Assembly: GCA_018399455.1 (NCBI GenBank) | Contig: JAGYOT010000091.1 | Location: 1 to 7,220 of the forward strand | Source: Desulfobacterales bacterium | GTDB lineage: Bacteria; Desulfobacterota; Desulfobacteria; Desulfobacterales; Desulfosalsimonadaceae | Reading direction: 5' to 3' | DNA: 7,220 bases | Part shown: positions 5,861 through 7,220 of the stretch, piece after piece | Layout of the letters: every line of letters starts with the position of its first letter | Position numbering within the stretch: position 1 is the first letter of the stretch | Position numbers and translations under genes: made by a program | The notes under the pieces: model-generated | Database searches by the model: none | What the model saw: only the letters and a program-made list of their open reading frames with translations | What the model was told of the DNA's origin: nothing

Positions 5861-7220
5861 ATGGACACGCTTAAAATCCTGATCATCGATGATGAAGCCG
5901 TTGTCTGTGACGGATGCCAAATGATTTTAACGGATCTGGGGCATTATACGGAAAGCAGGCAGACCGGAGAAGAAGGTCTGCAGGCATTCTTTGCAAACGA
6001 GTTCGACGTGGTCCTGCTGGATCTCAAACTCCCGGATTCCGAGGGCATGAGTCTGCTGGAAGTATTCCAGGAGCGCAACCCCAACGTGTACGTGATCGTC
6101 ATGACCGGTTATTCCACGGTCAAAAACGCCGTAAAGGCGATGAAAATCGGTGCTTTTGACTTTATCCCGAAGCCCTTTGACGAGGACCAGATCACTGTCG
6201 CCATCAATCGGGTTGCGGAAAACCGGCGCCTGGTCATGGAAAACCTCTCTCTCAAAAACCAGCTTTTCGAGCGCTACGATTTTGAAAATATCATCGGGGA
6301 AAACCCCAGGATATTGGCCATTTTCGACCAGATCAGGAAAGTAGCCCCCACGGACAGCACGGTCCTTTTGGAAGGCGAAAGCGGCACCGGCAAGGAGCTG
6401 TTTGCCCGTGCAATCCATGCCCACAGCCAGCGGGCTCCACACGAGTTTCTGGCCATTGACTGCAGCACCCTGTCCCCCGGCGTATTGGAAAGCGAGTTAT
6501 TCGGCCACGTGAGAGGGGCTTTCACCGGGGCCGTCAAGGATAAACCGGGGCTTTTGGAAACCGCCGACAAGGGAACCCTGATGCTGGACGAAATCGCAAG
6601 CCTGAGTCCAGAGACCCAGGGCAAACTCCTGCGATTCCTGGAATCCGGAGAATTCAAGCGGGTGGGGGCGAATCAAATCCAGAAAACCGCTACCCGGATC
6701 ATTGCGGTAACCAACCGTAATCTAGAGAAGCTGGTGGCGGACAATACATTCCGGGAGGACCTTTTTTACCGCCTCAGCGTATTCCCGATTTTCCTGCCCC
6801 CTCTCAGGGAACGCAAAGACGACATTCCCCGCCTGGCGCATCATTTTCTCAGGCGTTTCAGCCAGAAAACCGGCAAGCCCATTGACGGATTCACGGAGGA
6901 GGCCATGGATCTGCTCGTCAACCAGGAGTGGCCGGGAAACATCCGCGAGTTGAAAAACGTGATCGAGCGGCTGGTAATCATATCCGACCGCCGGTTCCTG
7001 GATATCCTTTATTTAATGGACAATCTCCACGTGAAACGTTCTGCTGACGAAAAAACCGTGCCCGACACGCTTTCGGAGCTAAAAGCCATCAAACAGCAGA
7101 TCCTCAGTGAGAACTTTGGCCAGGTGGAAAAGGCTTTTATCATCAAGGCGCTTCGCGAAGCCGGGGGCAATATCAGCCGGGCGGCATCCGCCGTGGGAAT
7201 GCAGCGGTCCAATTTCCACG
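5861..7220 (+). CDS. NtrC-family sigma-54-dependent response regulator, 3'-partial
   Basis: The frame is open from ATG 5861 to the window end, 453 full codons. The receiver domain (1-120) has acidic pocket D10/D11, phosphoacceptor D54 (VVLLDLKLPD), T82 and K104 (FIPKPF). The central AAA+ domain (about 140-370) has Walker A GESGTGKE (172-179), the sigma-54 contact loop GAFTGA (219-224), Walker B MLDE (D243, E244) and the REDLFYRL segment. The C-terminal Fis-type helix-turn-helix begins with NISRAASAVGMQRSNFH and is cut by the window edge; only a short part is missing. The protein should activate sigma-54 promoters when phosphorylated by the adjacent kinase. The only Shine-Dalgarno-like sequence, AGGAG at 5841-5845, is 15 bases from the ATG, longer than usual, but no other in-frame start preserves the receiver. 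Its targets are not visible here; the neighbouring formate/Hdr genes are a candidate by proximity only. Confidence 0.95.
   Translation, partial: MDTLKILIIDDEAVVCDGCQMILTDLGHYTESRQTGEEGLQAFFANEFDVVLLDLKLPDSEGMSLLEVFQERNPNVYVIVMTGYSTVKNAVKAMKIGAFDFIPKPFDEDQITVAINRVAENRRLVMENLSLKNQLFERYDFENIIGENPRILAIFDQIRKVAPTDSTVLLEGESGTGKELFARAIHAHSQRAPHEFLAIDCSTLSPGVLESELFGHVRGAFTGAVKDKPGLLETADKGTLMLDEIASLSPETQGKLLRFLESGEFKRVGANQIQKTATRIIAVTNRNLEKLVADNTFREDLFYRLSVFPIFLPPLRERKDDIPRLAHHFLRRFSQKTGKPIDGFTEEAMDLLVNQEWPGNIRELKNVIERLVIISDRRFLDILYLMDNLHVKRSADEKTVPDTLSELKAIKQQILSENFGQVEKAFIIKALREAGGNISRAASAVGMQRSNFH

Overview
The window is part of an anaerobe's energy-metabolism locus, most likely from a Desulfobacterota (deltaproteobacterial) sulfate reducer or syntroph. 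This rests on a cytoplasmic selenocysteine formate dehydrogenase beside an MvhD-type subunit that also reads UGA as selenocysteine, an NtrC-type two-component pair, and an IS200-like element of a kind familiar from that group. The lineage is inferred from gene content and protein character, not from a database match. All genes are on the + strand.

Region 1 (1-3400) is a compact three-gene run. It holds the 3' part of an mvhD or hdrA-mvhD gene (1-504), a two-[4Fe-4S] protein with an FrhB/FdhB-like N-terminal part (509-1330), and a complete 680-residue formate dehydrogenase catalytic subunit (1358-3400). Both the MvhD protein and the formate dehydrogenase are interrupted by an in-frame TGA at the exact position where the family has its Cys/Sec residue. 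Each TGA is followed at bacterial SECIS distance by a hairpin, and the fdhA hairpin carries a GGUCU loop. A conventional gene caller would break both genes. The likely electron path is formate -> FdhA -> Fe-S protein -> MvhD [2Fe-2S] -> an HdrA flavoprotein upstream of the window. That would be a formate-linked bifurcating or confurcating Hdr module with no NuoF-type NAD-binding subunit in view.

Region 2 (3407-4473) is a self-contained mobile element that begins six bases after the fdhA stop. It has 23-bp inverted terminal repeats matching at 22 of 23 positions and one gene for a REP-associated (RAYT/TnpA-REP, IS200-like Y1) transposase with a C-terminal DnaA-like helix-turn-helix. The transposase stop codon lies inside the right repeat. 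Its expected start codon reads ATA, so the copy may be poorly expressed or decaying.

Region 3 (4474-7220) holds a short promoter-bearing gap, a soluble GAF-containing histidine kinase (4602-5840) and, 20 bases later, an NtrC-family sigma-54 response regulator (5861 to the window end) cut off within its C-terminal Fis-type helix-turn-helix. The pair is probably co-transcribed. It may control the neighbouring formate/Hdr genes, but no sigma-54 promoter in the window proves this.

No tRNA, rRNA or CRISPR array was seen. No stretch longer than 300 bases lacks a gene.
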